A stretch of 6,697 nt of DNA from Flavobacteriales bacterium (GTDB taxonomy: Bacteria > Bacteroidota > Bacteroidia > Flavobacteriales > Flavobacteriaceae), in the NCBI GenBank assembly GCA_003229235.1, contig QIIH01000365.1:1-6697 (forward strand). Direction: 5' to 3'. The translations under genes and the position numbers were made by a program. Positions within the stretch are counted from its first letter, which is position 1, and every line of letters starts with the position of its first letter. The notes under the pieces were generated by a model that did no database searches, was not told where the DNA came from, and worked only from the letters and a program-made list of their open reading frames with translations. Shown in pieces: positions 1-6,697 of this stretch.

Positions 1-543
1 CCCACACATGTTGTAATTGAATGCAATGGTGTTGGATATGAAGTACATATTTCTTTGCATACATTTTCCCTTATCCCCGAATCTGAAAAGGTGAAGATTT
101 TTACCTATATGCTTGTGCGCGAAGATTCGCAAACTTTATATGGGTTTTACGAGCCATCGGAGCGTGAAATTTTTAAATTATTAATATCTGTATCGGGAGT
201 TGGGGCCAGTACAGCTAGAACAATGTTGTCCTCTCTCTCACCTGCTCAGGTACAAGATGCGATTGCGTTAAATAATGTAGTGGTTATTCAGTCTGTTAAA
301 GGGATTGGCGCCAAAACGGCGCAACGTGTTATTTTGGATTTAAAGGATAAAATTTTGAAAGTGGTTGCTTTGGGCGATGTTTCGGCAGGTTCAAGCAATA
401 CGAATAAAGAAGAAGCGTTATCTGCATTAGAGACCTTAGGATTCTCTAGAAAGCAGACGGCAAAAGTTTGTCAGAAGATAATTGTAGAAGAGCCAAATGC
501 AAGCGTGGAATCGATCATCAAATTAGCACTAAAAAACTTATAA
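1..543 (+). CDS. ruvA: Holliday junction branch migration protein RuvA (5'-truncated by window edge)
   Basis: RuvA binds four-way DNA junctions in the cytoplasm and loads the RuvB ATPase for branch migration in recombination and repair. The reading frame is already open at base 1. The first visible residues, including the GVGYEVHIS stretch, align with E. coli RuvA from about residue 14, so some 13 residues and the true start lie upstream; the TTG at 55 is internal. In visible numbering, residues 1-50 are the rest of the OB-fold domain, with the acidic-pin pair Glu41-Asp42 in VREDSQTLYGF (E. coli Glu55/Asp56). Two helix-hairpin-helix motifs follow: SGVGAST (65-71) and KGIGAKTAQR (100-109). A polar linker (about 121-136) leads to the RuvB-binding domain III (137-180, with EEALSALETLG). 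The 180 residues plus the missing part match normal family length. TAA at 541-543 lies 3 nt before the sprA start. Nothing looks degraded. Confidence 0.97.
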   Translation, partial: PTHVVIECNGVGYEVHISLHTFSLIPESEKVKIFTYMLVREDSQTLYGFYEPSEREIFKLLISVSGVGASTARTMLSSLSPAQVQDAIALNNVVVIQSVKGIGAKTAQRVILDLKDKILKVVALGDVSAGSSNTNKEEALSALETLGFSRKQTAKVCQKIIVEEPNASVESIIKLALKNL

Positions 544-549
544 CAATTG
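541..549 (+). promoter_or_regulatory. ruvA stop / sprA TTG start junction
   Basis: The sequence reads TAA (541-543, ruvA stop), CAA, TTG (547-549, sprA start), all in one frame. The stop fixes the upstream limit of sprA. The first in-frame ATG is at 682 (residue 46), which would remove the whole signal peptide, and a TTG at 619 would remove most of it. No Shine-Dalgarno-like purine block precedes 547, only A-rich sequence at the end of ruvA. That fits Bacteroidota, where initiation relies little on an SD. The 3-nt gap suggests that ribosomes finishing ruvA may reinitiate on sprA; this coupling is inferred. Confidence 0.7.
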
Positions 550-633
550 AACAAGGAACATTACCGTAAGGCAGGCCTTTTTAAGAGCTATATTTTCCTA
601 TTAAGTATCATAAGCACTTTGAGCGCAGTTGCT
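547..633 (+). other. Signal peptide of SprA (Sec type)
   Basis: Residues 1-29 of the SprA frame have a basic N-region (Lys3, Arg7, Lys8, Lys13), a hydrophobic core from about Tyr15 to Leu25 (YIFLLSIISTL), and a small-residue end SAVA followed by QD. This predicts signal peptidase I cleavage after Ala29 (AVA|QD). There is no lipobox cysteine, so this is an ordinary Sec signal rather than a lipoprotein one, as expected for an outer-membrane barrel protein. The peptide is complete only if translation begins at TTG 547, which supports that start. The exact cleavage site is inferred. Confidence 0.85.
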
Positions 634-3600
634 CAAGATACCAACGAAACCGAGACAGACTCAACGAGTACTGGATATGTGATGGGTCGCATGGAGCTTC
701 CAACCCCTAGTGTAGAGGATCGCTATACATACGACCCGATAACAGATCGCTATATTTATACGCAGCGAGTTGGCAGCTTTGATATTACGTATCCCACAAT
801 TTTAACTGCGGATGAATATTACGATTTGGTTCTAAAAGAGGCCATGCGGGATTATTTTAAGACCAAAATTGATGCTGCCAACGGCAAAAAGGAAGGATCA
901 GAAGAGGATCAGAAAAATTTACTTCCTAATTTTTATGTGAACTCAAATTTCTTTGAGACCATTTTTGGCGGAGACACCATCGAGGTTATCCCACAAGGTT
1001 CTGTAGAAATGGATCTTGGGTTATTGTATACTAAACAAGACAACCCCGCGTTCTCTCCTCGTAATCGTAGCAATACAACATTCGATTTTGACCAACGAAT
1101 TAGTTTGAGTATGATTGGAAAGGTGGGTAAACGCCTGCAAGTAACTGCTAATTACGATACGGAGTCTACTTTTGATTTTCAAAACCAAATCAAATTAGAA
1201 TATACTCCAACAGAAGACGATATTGTTAGAAAGATAGAGATTGGTAATGTTAGCATGCCACTCAATACATCACTTATTCAAGGGGCCCAAAGCCTCTTTG
1301 GGGTAAAAACAGAATTGCAATTTGGTAAAACGACCATTACAGGAGTATTCTCGGAGCAAAATTCGGAGACTCGAACTGTAGTCGCAGAAGGAGGCGCTAC
1401 TGTTACCGATTTCGATCTATTTGCGTCAGACTATGACGAGGATCGTCACTTCTTTTTATCGCATTACTTTAGAGATAGATATGATTCAAACTTAGAACAG
1501 TATCCTTTTGTCAATACACAGATACAAATAACAAGAGCTGAGGTTTGGATTACTAATCGAACACAAAACACAAACAATGTTCGTAATATCGTTGCCTTGC
1601 AAGATATTGGAGAATCAGATCCAACTAATATCGGCTTGCTTACCCCACCTGCTGGTTTTATCAATGCTCCTGCAGGCGCGTTTCCGGATAACAGCAATAA
1701 CGACTTTAATCCATTCGGGATCGAAGGTCCTGGGCAAACTGTTCTTACAAATGCCATTCGTGATATAGCCAGTGTAGAAAGTGGCTTTGGAGGTGTGTCA
1801 GTAAGAGAAGGGATTGATTATGCTAAACAAGAGAATGCACGAAAACTACAACCTAACGAATATCAACTGGACCCAAAATTGGGTTATATCTCGCTTAATC
1901 AACGTTTGAGTAATGATGAAGTATTAGCTGTTTCTTTCCAGTATACAATTAATGGGCAAGTGTTTCAAGTTGGAGAGTTTTCGAATGACGGAGTGAATTC
2001 TACAGGATCTAATCCGGATGATGATGGCGATGGAATTCCAAACATTGCCGATGTTGATGTAGACGGTGACGGGATTGCCGATAACGGAATTGATTCTGAT
2101 GGCGATGGAATTAACGACACTACCGATGTAGATAGTACTGGTGGTAACGACGTAAATGGAGATGGAATTGATGATAACTTTGTATTTGCAGAAGGGTCTC
2201 CACAAAACTTAGTTGTAAAACTTCTAAAAAGTAATATCACAAATGTAGAACAACCTGTGTGGGATTTGATGATGAAAAACATCTACGCACTTGGAGCATT
2301 TCAATTGGAGCGTGAAGACTTTAGGCTTAATATACTATATACAGAAGCATCGCCACTTAACTATATTACTCCTGCGGTAGGAGGCCCTGGTTTTCCGCCA
2401 GTTGCCTTGCCAGAAGATGTAGATAATACGGTACTGCTTAAAGTCTTTGAGCTAGACCAATTAAATTTTAACAACGATCCACAAGTTGGAGGGGATGGAT
2501 TCTTTGATTTTGTTCCAGGTATCACTGTAGATCAGCAGAATGGACGTATAATATTTACCAAAGTAGAACCTTTTGGAGAGTTTTTATTTGAAAAGCTAGG
2601 CGTAAATGTCGCTTCTGAAACTTACGATATGCCTGAATCGTATAATGCGAATCAAGATAAATATGTGTTCAGAGAGTTATATACATCTACCAAAACTTTT
2701 GCGACGCAGAATGCTAGTGAAAAGAATAAGTTTCAGCTAAAAGGAAGATACAAGTCATCTGCCGCAGATGGAATCCCAATTGGAGGGTTTAACATCCCTC
2801 AAGGATCGGTAACAGTAAGTGCTGGTGGCAGATTGTTAGTAGAAGGGGTCGATTATACAGTAAACTATCAATTAGGACGTGTACAGATTTTAGACCAGGC
2901 TTTACTTAACTCTAATACTCCTATCGAAATTAGTACCGAAAACAATTCAGTTTTTGGGCAACAAACAAGACGTTTTACTGGATTAAATATAGAGCATAAA
3001 GTTAACGACAACTTTATGATTGGGGCTACTTACCTCAATCTGAACGAGCGACCAATTACACAAAAATCCAATTATAGTTACGAACCAATTAACAATACCA
3101 TTGTTGGCTTTAACACAAATTTTTCTTCAGAGGTCCCGTTCTTAACACGCTTAGTTAACAAACTGCCAAATATTGATACCGATGTGGCATCAAATATATC
3201 GTTGCGTGGAGAATTTGCATACCTTTTTGCCGGAGCTCCTAAGGTGAGCGACTTTGACGGTGTTGTCACTACTTATGTAGACGACTTCGAAGGAGCTCAA
3301 ACTGCCTTGCAGATAAAAGCACCATTGTCTTGGTTCTTATCCAGCACACCGGTTGGATTTGGTGGAGAATTGCCTAATGGAGACCTCGCATATAACTACA
3401 ACCGTGCACGTTTGGCGTGGTATTCTATCGATCCAATTTTTTACAGCAGACAGCGACCAGATGGAATCACCGACGATGACCTCTCGACATTTGCGACAAG
3501 ACGCCTTTTTATAGACGAAATTTTTCCAGAGGTAGACATCGTTCAGGGTCAAACACAGGCGTTATTTTCTTTAGACTTGGCATACTTTCCATCAGAGCGT

Positions 3601-6600
3601 GGGCCATATAACTTTACTCCAGAAGCTGCAGGAGGTAATACGTTGCCAAATCCAAGGGATCGTTTTGCCGGAATTACTCGCCAGTTAACAAGTACAGATT
3701 TTGAACGCACAAATGTTGAATATATTCAATTTTGGTTGATGGATCCTTATGTTCACGACCCGAGCTTAAACGATCGTGGTAAAGTGAGCTTCAACCTTGG
3801 AAACATATCAGAAGATGTTCTGAAAGATGGTCGCAAGCAATACGAAAATGGATTGCCTGCCGACGGTAGTGTTACAAATACAATTCCAACGGTTTATGGT
3901 AAAGTACCATCACAGCAATCTCTAATTTATACATTTGATACAGAAGGAGATCAACGACTCAATCAGGATATTGGTTACGATGGTATTAATGACCTTGACG
4001 AAGCGATTATCCATCCCGCCTTTGCTGGCCTAACAGATCCTGCTGGGGATAATTACGAATATTTTGTACAGGCAGAAGGTGGTATTGTGGAGCGTTATAA
4101 AAGGTATAACGGCGTGGAGAACAACTCTCCTGTCGAAGTGACCAATACAGATCGCGGTTCTACAACCTTGCCAGATGTGGAGGACATAAACCGGGATAAT
4201 ACGATGAATACGGTTGATAGTTATTTTGAGTACGAAGTGCCTATTTATCCAGGTATGAGTGTAGAAAATAATACAAGTGCTAATGGTGGTTCTCAGGACT
4301 ATATTACCGACATAAAAGAACTTGTAGTAACCTTAGAAAACAATGAAGAACTTCCAGTGCGTTGGATTCAGTTTAAAATTCCAGTTAGTGAGCCCGATCA
4401 AGCAATAAACGGTATCTCAGATTTTAGATCGATTCGATTTATGCGAATGTATATGTCAGAATTTGAACAAAACACTGTATTGCGTTTTGGAACCTTAGAG
4501 CTTGTTAGAGGAGATTATCGTCGTTATACACAGACCTTAGATGCATCAGGCGAAGATCCATCACTTGACGACACACTATTTGAAACAGAGGCCGTTAGTA
4601 TTGAGCAAAACGAGAATCGAGTTCCAATACCGTATGTTTTACCACCTGGAGTGCAAAGGGAAGAGCTTGTAAATCAGAACACAAATGTGCGTCAAAACGA
4701 ACAATCATTATCACTGCGTGTCTGCGGATTAGAGCCAGACGATGCCCGCGGTGTCTTTAAGAATTTTAATATAGACATGCGTCAATATAAGAACTTAGAG
4801 ATGTTTATACATGCCGAGTCACTTACTACAGAAGCTCCTTTAAATGATGGAGAGATGGTTGCTTTTATAAGAATGGGTAATGACCTTTCTCAAAATTATT
4901 ATCAAATCGAAATTCCGCTTAACCCAACATCTTTCGGAACATCAAGTGCAGAAGCAATTTGGCCTATAGAAAACCGAATAAATTTACCTTTATCGCTTCT
5001 TCAAGAAGTTAAGACAAGAGTATTAGGAGATCCTGGTTTTGATCCTACCCAAGAAGTGTTTTTTGATCAAGCAGACTTAGGTGGAGATGGAGGTTCTGGC
5101 CCAGAAAATGATATGCGTATTGGAATAAAAGGTAATCCAAGTTTTGGATCGATCAGAACATTAATGCTTGGGCTTAAAAACCGATCAAGCAACGACATAT
5201 GTGGAGAGGTTTGGTTTAACGAATTACGTCTATCCGATCTTGAAAATTCAGGAGGATGGGCTGCTGTTGCCAGTATGGATGCTAATATAGCAGACTTCGC
5301 AACGATAAGTGCTACAGGAACACAAAGTACCATTGGATTTGGTTCGTTAGAACAAGGGCCTTTAGAGCGTAGTTTAGAAGACGTTCAACAATATGATTTA
5401 GTTACTAATATAAATCTAGGGCAGTTACTGCCTTCTCAATGGGCAATTCAATTACCATTCAACTACGGTCGCTCTGAGCAATTAATTACTCCTAAGTACG
5501 ATCCCGAATTTTTGGATATAGAGCTTGACACTCGCATAGATAATACTGAGGATAGTGACGCGCGTGAGGCTGTTAAGCAACAATCTACCGATTATACAAA
5601 GCGGGAGAGCATCAATTTTATTGGAGTGCGAAAGGATAGAACTTCAGACAAAACTCCAATGCCTTACGATGTAGAGAACTTAACCTTCTCTTATAGTTAC
5701 AACGAAGAAAACCACAGAGACTTTGAGGTACAGGAGGCTTTGAGCCAAACTGTTCGCGTGGGAGGAACCTATAACTTTAATTTTCCTCAAAAATCGTATG
5801 AGCCATTTAAAAAGAGCGATTCACTATTTAATGGGAAATATTGGAGATTTTTAAAAGAGTTTAATGTAAATTATTTACCTACGTCCTTGTCCGTAAATTC
5901 TAATTTTACTAGACAATACAACGAGCAAAAGTTTAGAGAGATTAACTTATTGCCTGGAAACATTGGCTTACCCACTTTGTTCCAGCGCAACTATTTGTTC
6001 GATTTCGGATATGTAATTAATTACAACCTAACTAAGTCACTCAGATTTAATTTTAATTCGTCAAGAAATCATGTCGTAAATAATTATATAGATAGTGCTG
6101 GCCTGGTTGATGATACTATAGGGCTTTGGGATGATTTCTTTGATATAGGAGACCCTAACAGGCATTTCCAGTCGTTGCAGCTAAATTATGATTTACCATT
6201 TAATAAATTTCCTTTCCTCGAATTTATTAGAGCGACATATTCTTATACAGGAGATTTTCAATGGCAGGACGGAAGTGATTTGTTCAATAATATTACTATT
6301 ACGACATCAGACGGTGTTACCGATACTTATAATCTTGGGAATTCGATTCAAAATGCAAGTACTCACAGGATCAATTCTACTTTGGACATGACTAATTTAT
6401 ATCGTTATTTAGGTCTTAAGAAAAAAGAAGGTCAAAAGACTTCAGCGGGTGCTGGTAGTGGAGGTCAAAGTTCTAGTTTTGGTAGCACCTTAACAGACAG
6501 TAATGATGATTCTAATGTGGCGGGAGGCCCTCCGGGAGCAAATAGTGACGGCAGTACAGGTTCTGGCTTGTCTGGTGGCGATAAGGCTGTAAATACACTT

Positions 6601-6697
6601 ATAAACATAGTAACTGGATTGAAGCGAATTCAACTTAATTTTCAAGAAAATAGAGGTACCTTTTTGCCAGGATATCTAAATTCTATTGGGTTTATTG
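547..6697 (+). CDS. sprA: T9SS outer-membrane translocon protein SprA (3'-truncated by window edge)
   Basis: SprA is the giant outer-membrane beta-barrel through which type IX secretion substrates, including gliding adhesins, leave the cell. The F. johnsoniae structure is known as a 36-strand single-chain barrel with a lateral gate, partnered by PorV and a plug protein. Here 2,050 codons are open with no stop; the family usually has about 2,300-2,450 residues, so a few hundred C-terminal residues are missing. Visible in order: a signal peptide (1-29); the conserved N-terminal block with KVGKRLQVTANYDTESTFDF (from 192), NVSMPL (234) and GAQSLFGVKTELQFGK (246-261); an Asp-rich repeat insert (491-544); WDLMMKNIY (572-580); YVDDFEGAQ (910-918); EYIQFWLMDPY (1058-1068); VCGLEPDDARGVFKN (1392-1406); CGEVWFNELRLSDLE (1552-1566); and a strand-rich barrel part to the right edge with a Gly/Ser spacer (1964-2014). 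Family assignment is from recognised SprA motifs. The start is TTG 547, the only start codon after the ruvA stop that keeps the whole signal peptide. Confidence 0.96.
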   Translation, partial: MNKEHYRKAGLFKSYIFLLSIISTLSAVAQDTNETETDSTSTGYVMGRMELPTPSVEDRYTYDPITDRYIYTQRVGSFDITYPTILTADEYYDLVLKEAMRDYFKTKIDAANGKKEGSEEDQKNLLPNFYVNSNFFETIFGGDTIEVIPQGSVEMDLGLLYTKQDNPAFSPRNRSNTTFDFDQRISLSMIGKVGKRLQVTANYDTESTFDFQNQIKLEYTPTEDDIVRKIEIGNVSMPLNTSLIQGAQSLFGVKTELQFGKTTITGVFSEQNSETRTVVAEGGATVTDFDLFASDYDEDRHFFLSHYFRDRYDSNLEQYPFVNTQIQITRAEVWITNRTQNTNNVRNIVALQDIGESDPTNIGLLTPPAGFINAPAGAFPDNSNNDFNPFGIEGPGQTVLTNAIRDIASVESGFGGVSVREGIDYAKQENARKLQPNEYQLDPKLGYISLNQRLSNDEVLAVSFQYTINGQVFQVGEFSNDGVNSTGSNPDDDGDGIPNIADVDVDGDGIADNGIDSDGDGINDTTDVDSTGGNDVNGDGIDDNFVFAEGSPQNLVVKLLKSNITNVEQPVWDLMMKNIYALGAFQLEREDFRLNILYTEASPLNYITPAVGGPGFPPVALPEDVDNTVLLKVFELDQLNFNNDPQVGGDGFFDFVPGITVDQQNGRIIFTKVEPFGEFLFEKLGVNVASETYDMPESYNANQDKYVFRELYTSTKTFATQNASEKNKFQLKGRYKSSAADGIPIGGFNIPQGSVTVSAGGRLLVEGVDYTVNYQLGRVQILDQALLNSNTPIEISTENNSVFGQQTRRFTGLNIEHKVNDNFMIGATYLNLNERPITQKSNYSYEPINNTIVGFNTNFSSEVPFLTRLVNKLPNIDTDVASNISLRGEFAYLFAGAPKVSDFDGVVTTYVDDFEGAQTALQIKAPLSWFLSSTPVGFGGELPNGDLAYNYNRARLAWYSIDPIFYSRQRPDGITDDDLSTFATRRLFIDEIFPEVDIVQGQTQALFSLDLAYFPSERGPYNFTPEAAGGNTLPNPRDRFAGITRQLTSTDFERTNVEYIQFWLMDPYVHDPSLNDRGKVSFNLGNISEDVLKDGRKQYENGLPADGSVTNTIPTVYGKVPSQQSLIYTFDTEGDQRLNQDIGYDGINDLDEAIIHPAFAGLTDPAGDNYEYFVQAEGGIVERYKRYNGVENNSPVEVTNTDRGSTTLPDVEDINRDNTMNTVDSYFEYEVPIYPGMSVENNTSANGGSQDYITDIKELVVTLENNEELPVRWIQFKIPVSEPDQAINGISDFRSIRFMRMYMSEFEQNTVLRFGTLELVRGDYRRYTQTLDASGEDPSLDDTLFETEAVSIEQNENRVPIPYVLPPGVQREELVNQNTNVRQNEQSLSLRVCGLEPDDARGVFKNFNIDMRQYKNLEMFIHAESLTTEAPLNDGEMVAFIRMGNDLSQNYYQIEIPLNPTSFGTSSAEAIWPIENRINLPLSLLQEVKTRVLGDPGFDPTQEVFFDQADLGGDGGSGPENDMRIGIKGNPSFGSIRTLMLGLKNRSSNDICGEVWFNELRLSDLENSGGWAAVASMDANIADFATISATGTQSTIGFGSLEQGPLERSLEDVQQYDLVTNINLGQLLPSQWAIQLPFNYGRSEQLITPKYDPEFLDIELDTRIDNTEDSDAREAVKQQSTDYTKRESINFIGVRKDRTSDKTPMPYDVENLTFSYSYNEENHRDFEVQEALSQTVRVGGTYNFNFPQKSYEPFKKSDSLFNGKYWRFLKEFNVNYLPTSLSVNSNFTRQYNEQKFREINLLPGNIGLPTLFQRNYLFDFGYVINYNLTKSLRFNFNSSRNHVVNNYIDSAGLVDDTIGLWDDFFDIGDPNRHFQSLQLNYDLPFNKFPFLEFIRATYSYTGDFQWQDGSDLFNNITITTSDGVTDTYNLGNSIQNASTHRINSTLDMTNLYRYLGLKKKEGQKTSAGAGSGGQSSSFGSTLTDSNDDSNVAGGPPGANSDGSTGSGLSGGDKAVNTLINIVTGLKRIQLNFQENRGTFLPGYLNSIGFI
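2017..2178 (+). repeat. Four Asp/Gly-rich thrombospondin type 3-like repeats inside sprA
   Basis: SprA residues 491-544 contain four units of the D-x-D-G-D-G-I type: DDDGDGIP (2017-2040), DVDGDGIADN (2056-2085), DSDGDGIND (2092-2118) and DVNGDGIDDN (2149-2178). Such units in thrombospondin type 3 and OmpA-linked linkers bind calcium through aspartate side chains, so calcium binding is likely but inferred. At DNA level a 16-bp word, tgatggcgatggaatt, occurs exactly at 2022-2037 and 2097-2112, 75 bp apart, which points to growth by local duplication. The block sits between the GEFSNDGV and LVVKLLKSNITNV segments, both typical of SprA. A single looser copy, DIGYDGINDLDEA, lies at 3967-4005. Confidence 0.8.
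4723..5202 (+). other. Segment bounded by the only two cysteines in visible SprA
   Basis: Reading all 2,050 visible codons gives only two cysteine codons: TGC at 4723 (Cys1393, in LRVCGLEPDD) and TGT at 5200 (Cys1552, in NDICGEVWFNELRL). Both lie in stretches that I recall as well conserved in SprA proteins. A lone pair of cysteines in an exported protein suggests a disulfide closing a loop of about 160 residues that includes the FNIDMRQYKNLEMFIHAES strand pattern. The cysteine count is seen directly; the disulfide is inferred. Confidence 0.55.
6436..6588 (+). other. Gly/Ser/Asp-rich low-complexity spacer in SprA
   Basis: Residues 1964-2014 of SprA are dominated by Gly, Ser, Thr, Asn and Asp (for example GAGSGGQSSSFGS, then GGPPGANSDGSTGSGLSGGD). 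They follow a basic KKKEGQK run and precede NTLINIVTGLKRIQLNFQ, where the alternating strand pattern resumes. The flanking sequence looks like barrel strands, so the spacer is probably a flexible loop between two strands. Which side of the outer membrane it faces cannot be told from this sequence. Confidence 0.6.

Noticed and set aside
55..543. ruvA as a complete gene starting at TTG 55
   Set aside because: The frame is open to base 1 and residues before 55 match the RuvA OB fold (GVGYEVHIS), so the gene is cut by the window edge and TTG 55 is an internal leucine.
1286..1302. Perfect 7-bp inverted repeat CCCAAAG/CTTTGGG with a 3-nt loop, a possible terminator or regulatory hairpin
   Set aside because: It lies inside the codons of the conserved SprA motif GAQSLFGVK and no T-tract follows. 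The coding constraint explains it.
1924..2282. Two overlapping minus-strand open frames (1924-2205 and 1965-2282) with repetitive Ser/Ile/Pro-rich products
   Set aside because: They are the antisense of the Asp/Gly repeat block in sprA; its GAT/GGA-rich codons avoid stops on the other strand. There is no family resemblance and no start-site support.
3078..3552. Minus-strand open frames of 63 and 71 codons
   Set aside because: They lie fully inside the intact sprA frame on the other strand, are short, and resemble no known protein.
5067..5333. Minus-strand open frame of 88 codons with a hydrophobic start
   Set aside because: It is antisense to the conserved SprA segment that contains CGEVWFNELRL, so the sprA coding explains the sequence; the hydrophobic look is chance.
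547..6697. A novel or undescribed giant surface protein
   Set aside because: Its motifs along the whole length, signal peptide, size and position after ruvA identify it as SprA, a described T9SS component. Only local details look unusual.

Overview
The window is a two-gene segment, all on the + strand, from a member of the Bacteroidota, most likely a marine or aquatic Flavobacteriaceae. I base this on three things: the AT-rich coding sequence, the long ORF matching the SprA family (restricted to Bacteroidota with a type IX secretion system), and the ruvA-sprA order known from flavobacterial genomes. The species cannot be named from this sequence.

Layout: positions 1-543 hold the 3' part of ruvA, encoding the Holliday-junction-binding subunit of the RuvAB branch migration motor. 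About 13 N-terminal codons lie before the window. After a 3-nt gap, a very long ORF runs in the same frame from a TTG codon at 547 past the right edge (2,050 codons visible, no stop). It encodes SprA, the giant outer-membrane beta-barrel that forms the translocon of the type IX secretion system (T9SS). I followed this frame codon by codon over its whole visible length and found no stop or frameshift. Its last few hundred residues lie outside the window. There is no intergenic stretch of any size, RNA gene, mobile element or CRISPR array.

How the genes relate: the tight spacing implies co-transcription and probably coupled translation, but the functions are unrelated (cytoplasmic DNA repair versus outer-membrane secretion and gliding). 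The window does not hold an unknown system; SprA/T9SS is described. The less ordinary details are inside sprA: a run of four Asp/Gly-rich, thrombospondin-type-3-like repeats (residues 491-544), a non-ATG start forced by the upstream stop codon, exactly two cysteines in 2,050 residues, and a Gly/Ser-rich spacer near the right edge.
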